Assembly (NCBI GenBank): GCA_000634215.1
Contig: JFLX01000115.1
Location: 1 to 34,394 of the forward strand
Length of the DNA: 34,394 bases
Direction of reading: 5' to 3'
From: Prochlorococcus sp. scB243_495L20
GTDB lineage: Bacteria; Cyanobacteriota; Cyanobacteriia; PCC-6307; Cyanobiaceae
Shown piece by piece: positions 5,709 to 11,411 of the stretch. Both the position numbers and the translations under genes were made by a program. The stretch's first letter is position 1. The number at the start of each line of letters is the position of its first letter. The notes beneath the pieces were generated by a model. The model was not told where the DNA came from. It saw only the letters and a program-made list of their open reading frames with translations, and searched no databases.

Positions 5709-6101
5709 ATTTTTATTGTTAACTAATCCATAGATACATAAAAGAGGATTCACTATCAAAACAATCCAGAAAGGAGGAGGGGGTCCTCCATCAACAATTG
5801 TCCCAGCGTTAAAAGTATTAAATAGAGCTACTGCCAAAAAACAAAACATCAAAGCTAATTCACCTGATAAAACTTTTCTTAAGGAGGCTTTATCTTTAAT
5901 GGAACTACAAATAATCAATAAAAAACCTATTCCTAAATTACTAGCAGCTACAACATCTGCAGTACCTCTAACAAGAAGCAATGTTTCACTTGAAGCGTTG
6001 CCTGCAATAGTTTCCACTGAAAAAATTAGTAGAGAAATAATTAACAACCCCAACAGGATATGAAGCGCTCCAGTAGTTTTTAAAATATTTTTTAACTTCA
6101 T
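5706..6101 (-). CDS. Hypothetical four-pass membrane protein, 131 aa
   Basis: Encodes 131 aa with four predicted membrane helices (about 8-30, 45-66, 80-100, 110-127) and short loops, one containing GGPPPP (residues about 104-110). The size and layout recall small integral-membrane families such as DUF4345-type proteins, but no diagnostic motif is visible. A purine-rich stretch (AAGGGGGAAATAAGCTCC on the minus strand) precedes the ATG. Flanked by the 22-nt repeat at its stop and the 13-nt dyad upstream, like the unrelated gene at 5138. Probably a plasma-membrane protein of unknown role. Confidence 0.6.
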   Translation of the reverse strand: MKLKNILKTTGALHILLGLLIISLLIFSVETIAGNASSETLLLVRGTADVVAASNLGIGFLLIICSSIKDKASLRKVLSGELALMFCFLAVALFNTFNAGTIVDGGPPPPFWIVLIVNPLLCIYGLVNNKN

Positions 6102-6133
6102 AAAAAAAGGAGCTTATTTCCCCCTTATTTTAG

Positions 6134-6146
6134 ATCGACTGTCAAT
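6134..6146. repeat. 13-nt dyad upstream element, copy 2
   Basis: ATCGACTGTCAAT, identical to 5659-5671. It forms the inner end of the left inverted repeat of the 6124-6562 block and lies 33 to 45 nt upstream of the 131-aa membrane-protein gene. Confidence 0.75.
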
Positions 6147-6159
6147 TATTCAATAAATA

Positions 6160-6449
6160 ACGACCACCAGCTATTAGGTGGAAAGAATCGAGTGCATCCT
6201 ATTAGGGGAACACAACAAATCTTATTTAACACAACAAGCTTAGCTGGATATCCCTTAGAGATATCACTTCTAAGTACTACCACTAACTCTTTAACTAGAC
6301 TTAAAAAGTATTACTATCACTAGGTTTAGAACGATGGCACCCTATTAGGGGGAAGGAGAATGGAATCTCCCTTTAAAGTACTGTTAGCTGGATATCACTT
6401 TTTGATATCACTTCTAACTACTACCACTAACTACTTTAACTATATATAA
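6160..6449 (+). repeat. Diverged tandem duplication inside the 6.1-6.6 kb block
   Basis: Unit A (about 6160-6299) and unit B (about 6331-6440) share CTATTAGG plus GGAA, then TTAGCTGGATATC, GATATCACTTCTAA and CTACCACTAACT in the same order. CTATTAGG occurs three times (6171, 6199, 6342). Unit B's copy makes a perfect CCCTA-T-TAGGG palindrome. Each unit contains a short frame: 43 codons from GTG 6192 and 29 codons from ATG 6360. Both encode a matching LAGY...ISLL.TTTN stretch. Confidence 0.65.
6360..6449 (+). CDS. Possible 29-aa peptide in repeat unit B
   Basis: ATG at 6360 follows a very purine-rich run (GGGGGAAGGAGA) that could serve as a ribosome site, though the spacing is tight. The peptide is MESPFKVLLAGYHFLISLLT plus TTTNYFNYI, moderately hydrophobic. 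A related frame lies in unit A without ATG. The ATG falls in the loop of a GGAGA/TCTCC hairpin. It may be a leader-type peptide or nothing. Confidence 0.2.
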   Translation: MESPFKVLLAGYHFLISLLTTTTNYFNYI

Positions 6450-6581
6450 GTGATATACATATTATTAGTAGTAGGTAGGAGGAAGTAGAGAAGTAGTGAT
6501 AGTAGTAACTCTAAGAAGATATTTAGCTTATTTGTTTTATTGACAATTAATCTAAAATTAAGATCAATAGTTACCTAGTTT

Positions 6582-6998
6582 ATGAGCGAGAAATCCGAAG
6601 CAATTCGACATATCATAGCCACCATCTTCTCCGCTCAGAATGCATTAAGATCTCTTGCACCAGAATTTAAATGGACAGGTTTAGGAAATTTATTAGGAGA
6701 TTTTGGTGAATGTGTTGCTATCGAACACTATGGATTAAAAAAAGCTGGCTCAGGTGCAAGTGGATATGACGCTATAGATCAAGATGGCAAGACAGTTCAA
6801 ATAAAAGCTAATTATGCTTCTAAAACTATTGGTATTAGGGGAGAAGCTGATCTTTTATTAGTAATCAAGGTAAAAGTTGATGGAACCTGGGAGGAACTCT
6901 ATTTTGATGATTTTGAAAAAGCGCTCTCCATTGCAAATTTCAGCAAGAGGGATAATAAACACTCGATATCTATTACAGCTTTAAAAAAAATAAAATAA
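6582..6998 (+). CDS. DUF6998-type protein, predicted PD-(D/E)XK nuclease-like fold, 138 aa
   Basis: A helical N-terminus (residues 1-30) leads to GLGNLLGDFGECVAIEHYGL, then GYDAIDQDGKTVQIKANYAS and DLLLVIKVKVDGTWEELYFD. The arrangement E(42)...GYDAID...VQIKA, a carboxylate beta-strand followed by Q-x-K on the next strand, is that of PD-(D/E)XK nuclease-like folds and matches the DUF6998 family as I know it. Such small proteins are often restriction-like or housekeeping DNA-processing enzymes; activity here is inferred. No methyltransferase or partner is adjacent. An ATTGACA...ATCTAAAAT element ends 20 nt before the ATG and mirrors the one upstream of the divergent membrane-protein gene. Confidence 0.65.
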   Translation: MSEKSEAIRHIIATIFSAQNALRSLAPEFKWTGLGNLLGDFGECVAIEHYGLKKAGSGASGYDAIDQDGKTVQIKANYASKTIGIRGEADLLLVIKVKVDGTWEELYFDDFEKALSIANFSKRDNKHSISITALKKIK

Positions 6999-7098
6999 AT
7001 CTCTCTTGAGGTTTACATATACACGCGGCAAGGAGATACCCCCCATGCCACCCTACGAAAACAACTCATAGATAACTAACAATCAAAACTCAAAACAA

Positions 7099-7419
7099 AT
7101 GGACAGAATACAACAAATAAAAGAAGCACACCCTTGGCTTGACTATGAAGATTCAGTAAAGGTTCTTATCTACCATCACCAAGGTTCCTCATGGATCCAT
7201 AATCTACAAAGAGACAAGCTACAGCAGTCTATGGATGACTTCAGCAAGCTTGTTATATCAAAGAGCAGGAAAGCCCTTGAACCCTTTGTAGAGTACGTTC
7301 TAGAGGTGTACTACAACGGTGTAGATGAGTATGGCAATCAGATAGAAGAATCAAATAGAGAAGAGTCTTTTGAGCGGAGATGGAATAGAGCGAGAGCTAT
7401 CCTTTTTAAGAGCAAATAA
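7099..7419 (+). CDS. Hypothetical soluble protein, 106 aa
   Basis: Starts MDRIQQIKEAHPWLDYEDSV and ends WNRARAILFKSK. Strongly charged and helical, with aromatic-rich patches (IYHHQGSSWIHNL, FVEYVLEVYYNGVDEYGN). Codon use is richer in G/C than the neighbours, with many CTT, AGC, AAG and GTA codons, which hints at phage or transferred origin. No family recognised. Its stop faces the phoX-like gene with about 50 bp between, including a small AGGTA-AAG-TACCT hairpin (7453-7465). Upstream (7037-7056) is a string reminiscent of the 58-bp repeat's start. Confidence 0.5.
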   Translation: MDRIQQIKEAHPWLDYEDSVKVLIYHHQGSSWIHNLQRDKLQQSMDDFSKLVISKSRKALEPFVEYVLEVYYNGVDEYGNQIEESNREESFERRWNRARAILFKSK

Positions 7420-7469
7420 ACTTGTCGTTTTCTATTGCTAAAGTCAAATTTCAGGTAAAGTACCTATCC

Positions 7470-9275
7470 TCAGCCAATTGTTTTGCCATCATTTCTGCTG
7501 ATTGCAACAATAGCCGATCTGGGTACTGAGCTCCCACCATCAGGAAAGTGACATTTGTCAGGATTATTTTCACCTGGATGCTGGACTCCTACAAACATAG
7601 TCTTTTTATCACTACTCCATGTGATACCAGTGATTTCACACTCTTTAGGACCTACTAAAAATCTGTCAATTTTACCTGTCCTAGGATTTGCGCATAACAT
7701 TTGGTTATTACCCATTCCTTCAAAGGCTCCTTGATTAGTATATTTACCATCAGTTTGTATCCATAAGTTACCTTTTGAATCAAATGCGATTCCATCAGGT
7801 GAATTAAACATATTATCCTTCGTAATATTTTCAGAGCCCTTCATTAAACCTTCACCAACAACAGGATTACCAGCCATTGCAAATAAATCCCATTTAAACC
7901 CGTCAGCGGCATGTTCATTATTGTCAGGAGTCCATCGAACTATTTGACCATATGGATTTTCGACTCTTGGGTTAACTGCATTAACAGGTTGATTAGGTTT
8001 AACACCTCTATTTTTATTATTAGTTAAGGCACAATACGCCTCCACTTTATTAGGATTTGCAGCCACCCATTCAGGTCGATCCATAGTTGTTGCACCAACT
8101 TGGGTTGCCGCCATCCTTGTGAAAATACTAATATCTGAATCGCTCATTCCCGATTCTTTTAAATTAACCCATCTCCCGGTTCCATTCTCATTAAAAATCG
8201 CCACAAATAAATCACCTTCCGTTAATAGATCATAATTTGATGCAGCTCCTTTTATGTACTTTCCTTTTGAAACGAATTTGTATAGATGCTCTCCTCTTTC
8301 ATCATCTCCCATATAGGCAACAACTTGACCATTCTTGGAGACAACAACTTCACAGTTTTCATGTTTAAATCTACCCATTGCCGTATGTTTCCTTGGCATT
8401 GATTGTGGCTTAGAGGGATCAATTTCAGTAATATAACCATGCCTATTAATTTCATTCGGATTTTTTACAACATCAAATCTATCCTGATTCATAACCCAGT
8501 TGTAACCCCAATCTTTAGTTTTAACCCCATATCTTTTCAAATCTGCTGACAGATTTGCATTAGGGTCTGATGGAGATGAGAAATAACCGTGAAAATTCTC
8601 TTCACAAGCTAAATAAGTTCCCCAGGGAGTTCTGCCATTACCACAATTATTAAATGTACCTCTTGCTAATTTGCCTGTTTGATCCTCATCTGTTTTAAGT
8701 AATGGATGACCTGCAGCCGGTCCGTCTATAGCCACTTTCGTATCTGCAGTAATTTTTCTGTTATAAAGAGAATCTTTAACTATTTCCCACTTCCTACCTT
8801 TTTGTGCAACTTCAAAAATCGATACTCCATGTGCAGCCATGCCTTTTCTAACATCATCAGGTGTTTCAGGAAGCCCACTAGCACGGTTACCATAAATTAT
8901 TTTTCTATTACAGTATTCATTATTGACTGCAAGTACTGACTTGCCATTAACCTCAAAAAGACTCATTCCATCATTGTTATCTCCAAATGATAGTTCTTGC
9001 GACTCCCCAGTTCCTCTTGTTTGCTGATCAAATTCAGGGGCTCCGCTCCATAATGGATCACCCCAAGCTGCAACCGTATGCCAACTAAAACCTTTTGGGA
9101 CAGTAATTGTATCTTTACTATTGGCTGCTAAAGGTGTAAAACTAATGCCATTAAAGTCTGAACCAAATCCAATTGCTTTGCTTGGAATAGTGGCAGCAGC
9201 AAAAGCACCTATTCCTATAGCAAATGAACCCTGAAGAAATTTTCTTCTTGAAACAACTTCGTTAAAATCAGACAC
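7470..9275 (-). CDS. phoX: PhoX-family (DUF839) alkaline phosphatase, Tat-exported
   Basis: A 601-aa protein starting at GTG 9273-9275; no in-frame ATG exists before the upstream stop. Residues 8-35 are a twin-arginine signal (SRRKFLQGSFAIGIGAFAAA). The mature part has PhoX/DUF839 landmarks: VLAVNNEYCNRK with the Cys of the iron-calcium site region, a TPWGTYLACEENFHGYF block, MGRFKHENCEVV, a MGDDERGEHLYKFV strand and DGIAFDSKGNLWIQTD near the end. PhoX enzymes hydrolyse phosphate esters in the periplasm using Ca and Fe, which matters in phosphate-poor ocean water. Length is typical. I saw no convincing Pho box in the 180-bp divergent spacer. A general DUF839 protein of unknown substrate is the alternative. 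Confidence 0.85.
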   Translation of the reverse strand: MSDFNEVVSRRKFLQGSFAIGIGAFAAATIPSKAIGFGSDFNGISFTPLAANSKDTITVPKGFSWHTVAAWGDPLWSGAPEFDQQTRGTGESQELSFGDNNDGMSLFEVNGKSVLAVNNEYCNRKIIYGNRASGLPETPDDVRKGMAAHGVSIFEVAQKGRKWEIVKDSLYNRKITADTKVAIDGPAAGHPLLKTDEDQTGKLARGTFNNCGNGRTPWGTYLACEENFHGYFSSPSDPNANLSADLKRYGVKTKDWGYNWVMNQDRFDVVKNPNEINRHGYITEIDPSKPQSMPRKHTAMGRFKHENCEVVVSKNGQVVAYMGDDERGEHLYKFVSKGKYIKGAASNYDLLTEGDLFVAIFNENGTGRWVNLKESGMSDSDISIFTRMAATQVGATTMDRPEWVAANPNKVEAYCALTNNKNRGVKPNQPVNAVNPRVENPYGQIVRWTPDNNEHAADGFKWDLFAMAGNPVVGEGLMKGSENITKDNMFNSPDGIAFDSKGNLWIQTDGKYTNQGAFEGMGNNQMLCANPRTGKIDRFLVGPKECEITGITWSSDKKTMFVGVQHPGENNPDKCHFPDGGSSVPRSAIVAISRNDGKTIG

Positions 9276-9402
9276 AACATAAAAGTGATAACTAATTTAA
9301 AAATCTATCTCTAAAGTTAAATTTAATTTAAGGAGTTTCTAAAGTTTAAAATCAGCTCGAAAAGAGCATAAGAGTTTAGTTGCTTTCTAATAAAAAACTT
9401 GT

Positions 9403-9431
9403 TGACTCTTACCCTTTTTAGTTGCTATAAA
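9403..9431 (+). promoter_or_regulatory. Sigma-70-type promoter for the small Cys-rich gene
   Basis: TTGACT (9403-9408), 17-bp spacer, TATAAA (9426-9431). The best-formed promoter in the window. The predicted start of transcription (about 9438) falls inside the LexA-type palindrome at 9435-9450. Confidence 0.65.
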
Positions 9432-9434
9432 TAT

Positions 9435-9450
9435 TAGTACACTTGTACTA
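9435..9450. promoter_or_regulatory. LexA-type (SOS) operator
   Basis: TAGTACACTTGTACTA, two 7-bp arms TAGTACA/TGTACTA around CT. It fits the cyanobacterial LexA consensus of AGTAC, four variable bases and GTACT known from marine picocyanobacteria. Its position right after the -10 box is ideal for repression. It ends 7 nt before the ATG at 9458. Confidence 0.65.
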
Positions 9451-9457
9451 TATAGTT

Positions 9458-9685
9458 ATGGAGGACTGGCAGGAATGGGATTATTTAGAGGACGAGATAT
9501 TAGTAAGAAAACGACGGAAGATATGTATTACTTGCAATCACTTCAGGTACAGCACGACAAGTTCTTGTGTCACCATCCTTACTTGTCCGTTTCATCAAAA
9601 GCTTATTCCTCAAGGAGATCATCTAATTAAAGGGTGTAGATACTGGAGAGAGAACAGTAGGATCTTTGCCCCAGAAGCCGCTTGA
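9458..9685 (+). CDS. Small Cys-rich protein, probably SOS-regulated, 75 aa
   Basis: Start at ATG 9458 (MEDWQEWDYLEDEILVRKRR); a TTG at 9443 lies inside the operator and the predicted start site, so it is unlikely. The acidic N-terminus leads to ICITCNHF, then SSCVTILTCPFHQKLIPQGD and KGCRYW, giving Cys-x2-Cys and a second Cys/His cluster that could bind zinc or an iron-sulfur centre. No membrane segment. A consensus promoter with a LexA-type palindrome precedes it, so I infer induction by DNA damage. Function unknown. The divergent neighbour is phoX. Confidence 0.65.
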   Translation: MEDWQEWDYLEDEILVRKRRKICITCNHFRYSTTSSCVTILTCPFHQKLIPQGDHLIKGCRYWRENSRIFAPEAA

Positions 9686-9749
9686 GCGTCAGGTTCGTCC
9701 TCTCCCTAACAAGCTGAAGCCTATTGTATTTACAGGGGTTTTCAGAGGA

Positions 9750-9780
9750 GGTTCGAATCAGATTTAAAAAAGGTTCGAAT
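9750..9780 (+). promoter_or_regulatory. Paired GGTTCGAAT motifs, 22-bp phase
   Basis: GGTTCGAAT at 9750-9758 and again at 9772-9780. The 22-bp spacing is two helical turns, putting both on one face of the DNA. Matches in inverted orientation the pair next to the EVE gene. Confidence 0.5.
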
Positions 9781-9963
9781 AGATCGCATACCTATTCCTT
9801 GAAACACATTGATATAACTAAGTTTCTTAATAAATACCTATTAATGAGAATAAAATAAAAAATCTTTCTCAAGCGATCTGTAACTATATATATCTTCCTG
9901 AAAAACTTTCCGATATATTTAAAGAGAATTAACTCATAAAAGGGTTCAGCGAATACTAATTCC

Positions 9964-9983
9964 ATTCGAACCTCATTCGAACC
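9964..9983 (-). promoter_or_regulatory. Paired ATTCGAACC motifs, 11-bp phase, upstream of the EVE gene
   Basis: ATTCGAACC at 9964-9972 and 9975-9983, an 11-bp period, in inverse orientation to 9750-9780. The last copy ends 20 bp before the EVE start codon, where a repressor would block transcription or initiation. Confidence 0.5.
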
Positions 9984-10003
9984 ACGCATATTTCCTGAGA
10001 ACT

Positions 10004-10468
10004 ATGACAGACAAACAACCGTCCTACTGGCTAATGAAAAGTGAGCCAGATGCTTACAGCATAGAAACTTTAAAAAATGACGGTGTAACTTTATGGGATG
10101 GAATAAGAAATTATCAGGCTCGAAATTTTATGAGAAAAATGAAAAAAGGAGATAAAGTTTTTTTCTATCATTCGAATTGTAAACCCCCAGGCATTGTGGG
10201 ACTTATGGAAGTAATAGATTTAAATATTGTTGATCCTACTCAATTTGATCAAGATTCAAAATATTTTGATCCAAAATCGAAACCTGATAATCCGAGATGG
10301 GATTGTGTAAAAGTAAAATACATTTCTAAATCAAATAAAATTTTAAGTTTACCTGAATTAAAGATTTTATTTAATGAGGATGAGTTATTAGTCGTAAAAA
10401 AAGGAAATAGGTTATCTATATTACCTGTCAAAAATGATATTGCAAAAATACTACTAGGAAAAATATAA
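10004..10468 (+). CDS. EVE domain-containing protein, 154 aa
   Basis: A full-length EVE domain: YWLMKSEPDAYSIETL at residues 8-23, then VTLWDGIRNYQARNFMRKMK and GDKVFFYHSNCKPPGIVGLM, which form the PUA-like beta barrel and the pocket that reads modified bases. EVE proteins bind DNA or RNA carrying modified cytosines or related bases and often accompany restriction systems, though many bacterial ones are stand-alone housekeeping genes like this. Length is normal for the family. Start at ATG 10004 is fixed by the conserved N-terminus. It converges with the DUF2811 gene, stop codons 5 bp apart. Possible control by the TTCGAA array upstream. Confidence 0.85.
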   Translation: MTDKQPSYWLMKSEPDAYSIETLKNDGVTLWDGIRNYQARNFMRKMKKGDKVFFYHSNCKPPGIVGLMEVIDLNIVDPTQFDQDSKYFDPKSKPDNPRWDCVKVKYISKSNKILSLPELKILFNEDELLVVKKGNRLSILPVKNDIAKILLGKI

Positions 10469-10473
10469 AAATT

Positions 10474-10725
10474 TTAATCCTTAAAATTCATTGAAAACAT
10501 ATTGCCAATATAAAGTCTAGTCAAATCCCTATTTTGAAATCCTTTTTGCATTAAAAAACCTGCAATTGCTGCTTGTAGTATCCTATATTGATCCCAGTTA
10601 GGATGCTCCTCAACGAATTCTTTCATAGCCTTTTGAAGATTTTCTTGAAGTTCACATTTAAAACTTATTACTTCATCTTTATGATTTAATACTTTTGAAT
10701 TTTCGTCGTAATTTAACTCTTGCAT
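10474..10725 (-). CDS. DUF2811 family protein, 83 aa
   Basis: Matches the small cyanobacterial DUF2811 family as I know it: VISFKCELQENLQKAMKEFV then EEHPNWDQYRILQAAIAGFL and a closing QNRDLTRLYIGNMF block. Soluble, mainly helical, function unknown; the family occurs almost only in cyanobacteria. The extra N-terminal 18 residues (MQELNYDENSKVLNHKDE) are hydrophilic. A long AT-rich 312-bp spacer lies upstream and probably holds its promoter. Confidence 0.75.
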   Translation of the reverse strand: MQELNYDENSKVLNHKDEVISFKCELQENLQKAMKEFVEEHPNWDQYRILQAAIAGFLMQKGFQNRDLTRLYIGNMFSMNFKD

Positions 10726-11037
10726 CTTAAAAAAACTTTTTGAAATTTAAATCTACAAGATGTAGTTTTCTCCAAAATTACAAAATCGTCAACAAGCATT
10801 ATTAAGAGGAAGTCTCAGGTTATAGAATAATGAGAATTAAGTCATAAAGAGAGTAGTCATGGAAATTAATTTTGTAAAATTAAATCTTGCTTAAATATAA
10901 AGATTTATATAAAATCCGAAGTTTTCCACATGCTTTAGCCAGTCAGATATTTTTTTAGAAAATACTGTGGAAAAGTTGTTTAAAATTTTTCTACGGAGGG
11001 GGAAATATTTTCTAAAATTTCCAATTTTATTTATCTT
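10726..11037. other. 312-bp spacer with two DnaA-box-like sites
   Basis: No gene supported. It holds the inverted pair TTTTCCACA/TGTGGAAAA (10922-10930, 10966-10974) and an imperfect hairpin GGAAAT...ATTTCC near 11000-11023. An 11-codon frame at 10860 is too short to support. Confidence 0.6.
10922..10974. promoter_or_regulatory. Inverted pair of DnaA-box-like 9-mers
   Basis: TTTTCCACA (10922-10930) and TGTGGAAAA (10966-10974), exact matches to the common cyanobacterial DnaA box. They could also pair as a 9-bp stem in RNA. With only two boxes and no dnaN or dnaA nearby, a replication origin is not supported. Confidence 0.4.
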
Positions 11038-11409
11038 TTAATTCATTGATTCCCACATGTTTTTTATTTCATAAAATAAATTTTGCGCTATTGGTATCGG
11101 CCAATACATTTCGAAAGATCTTGTATGTTCTTGGCTTTCAAAAACAAACCTTAAACTCCATTCATTTTTTTTCCCCTCTAATTGAATATACCAAGGAAGT
11201 TTTTCTAATTCTAAAGTAATAGATTCTTCATCCATTAGTTGATCTTTGATAACTAATAATTGTTCATTAATTCTTAAGAGTAAAAGGTAAAGTGAATAGA
11301 ATTCACTTTTTTGTAACTCGATTGACCAATTATCAACACCAATCAAAAAGCAAAATTTGCCTTTTTTAAAATCTCTAAGTAATCTCCATCTTTTTTGGTC
11401 TTTTGCCAA
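11038..11409 (-). CDS. DUF1818 family protein, 123 aa
   Basis: Recognised by the order of motifs: WRLLRDFKKGKFCFLIGVDN near the N-terminus (a beta-meander start), the helix YSLYLLLLRINEQLLVIK, then LPWYIQLEGKKNEWSLRFVF, RSFEMYWPIPIAQ and a final helix. DUF1818 is a small cyanobacterial family with known alpha/beta structure and no assigned function. Length is normal. It follows rpoZ on the same strand with 2 bp between, so the two are co-transcribed, and the pairing is one I associate with cyanobacteria. Confidence 0.8.
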   Translation of the reverse strand: MAKDQKRWRLLRDFKKGKFCFLIGVDNWSIELQKSEFYSLYLLLLRINEQLLVIKDQLMDEESITLELEKLPWYIQLEGKKNEWSLRFVFESQEHTRSFEMYWPIPIAQNLFYEIKNMWESMN

Positions 11410-11411
11410 AG

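Larger units (their letters stand above)
6124..6562. mobile_element. About 440-bp block bounded by 23-bp imperfect inverted repeats (MITE-like or divergent promoter region)
   Basis: Left end 6124-6146 (CTTATTTTAGATCGACTGTC...) is inverted relative to right end 6539-6562 (ATTGACAATTAATCTAAAAT...), with about 20 of 23 positions matching. The interior has no convincing gene and carries a diverged internal duplication and a long purine/pyrimidine inverted repeat. The ends sit 45 and 43 nt upstream of the start codons of the divergent genes at 6101 and 6582, so they may instead be matched promoter elements. No clear target-site duplication was seen. Confidence 0.4.
9686..10003. other. 318-bp spacer with TTCGAA motif array
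   Basis: No supported gene. Contains two pairs of GGTTCGAAT-type motifs (9750-9780 and, inverted, 9964-9983). A 65-codon minus-strand frame spans it but has no support beyond being open, and its first codons fall in the motifs. Confidence 0.6.

Noticed and set aside
6171-6354. CRISPR-like array from three CTATTAGG copies
   Set aside because: Copies are short, irregularly spaced and part of a larger diverged duplication; there are no uniform spacers and no cas genes.
9276-9400. Pho box upstream of phoX
   Set aside because: A few TTTAAACT/TTTAACTT-like strings occur on the minus strand, but without the tandem 8-bp units at regular spacing expected of a cyanobacterial Pho box.
9745-9785. GGTTCGAATC resembles a tRNA T-arm and could mark a tRNA or attachment site
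   Set aside because: No acceptor stem, anticodon arm or CCA end can be folded around it, and the motif is repeated in phased pairs, which fits an operator array better.
9792-9989. 65-codon minus-strand frame between the TTCGAA motif pairs
   Set aside because: Its first codons run through the repeat motifs, there is no ribosome site, and the composition looks like translated AT-rich spacer; there is no recognisable domain.
10726-11037. Replication origin, because of two exact DnaA boxes
   Set aside because: Only two boxes, no dnaN, dnaA or parAB nearby, and the gene context (DUF2811, rpoZ, pyrR) is not an origin neighbourhood.
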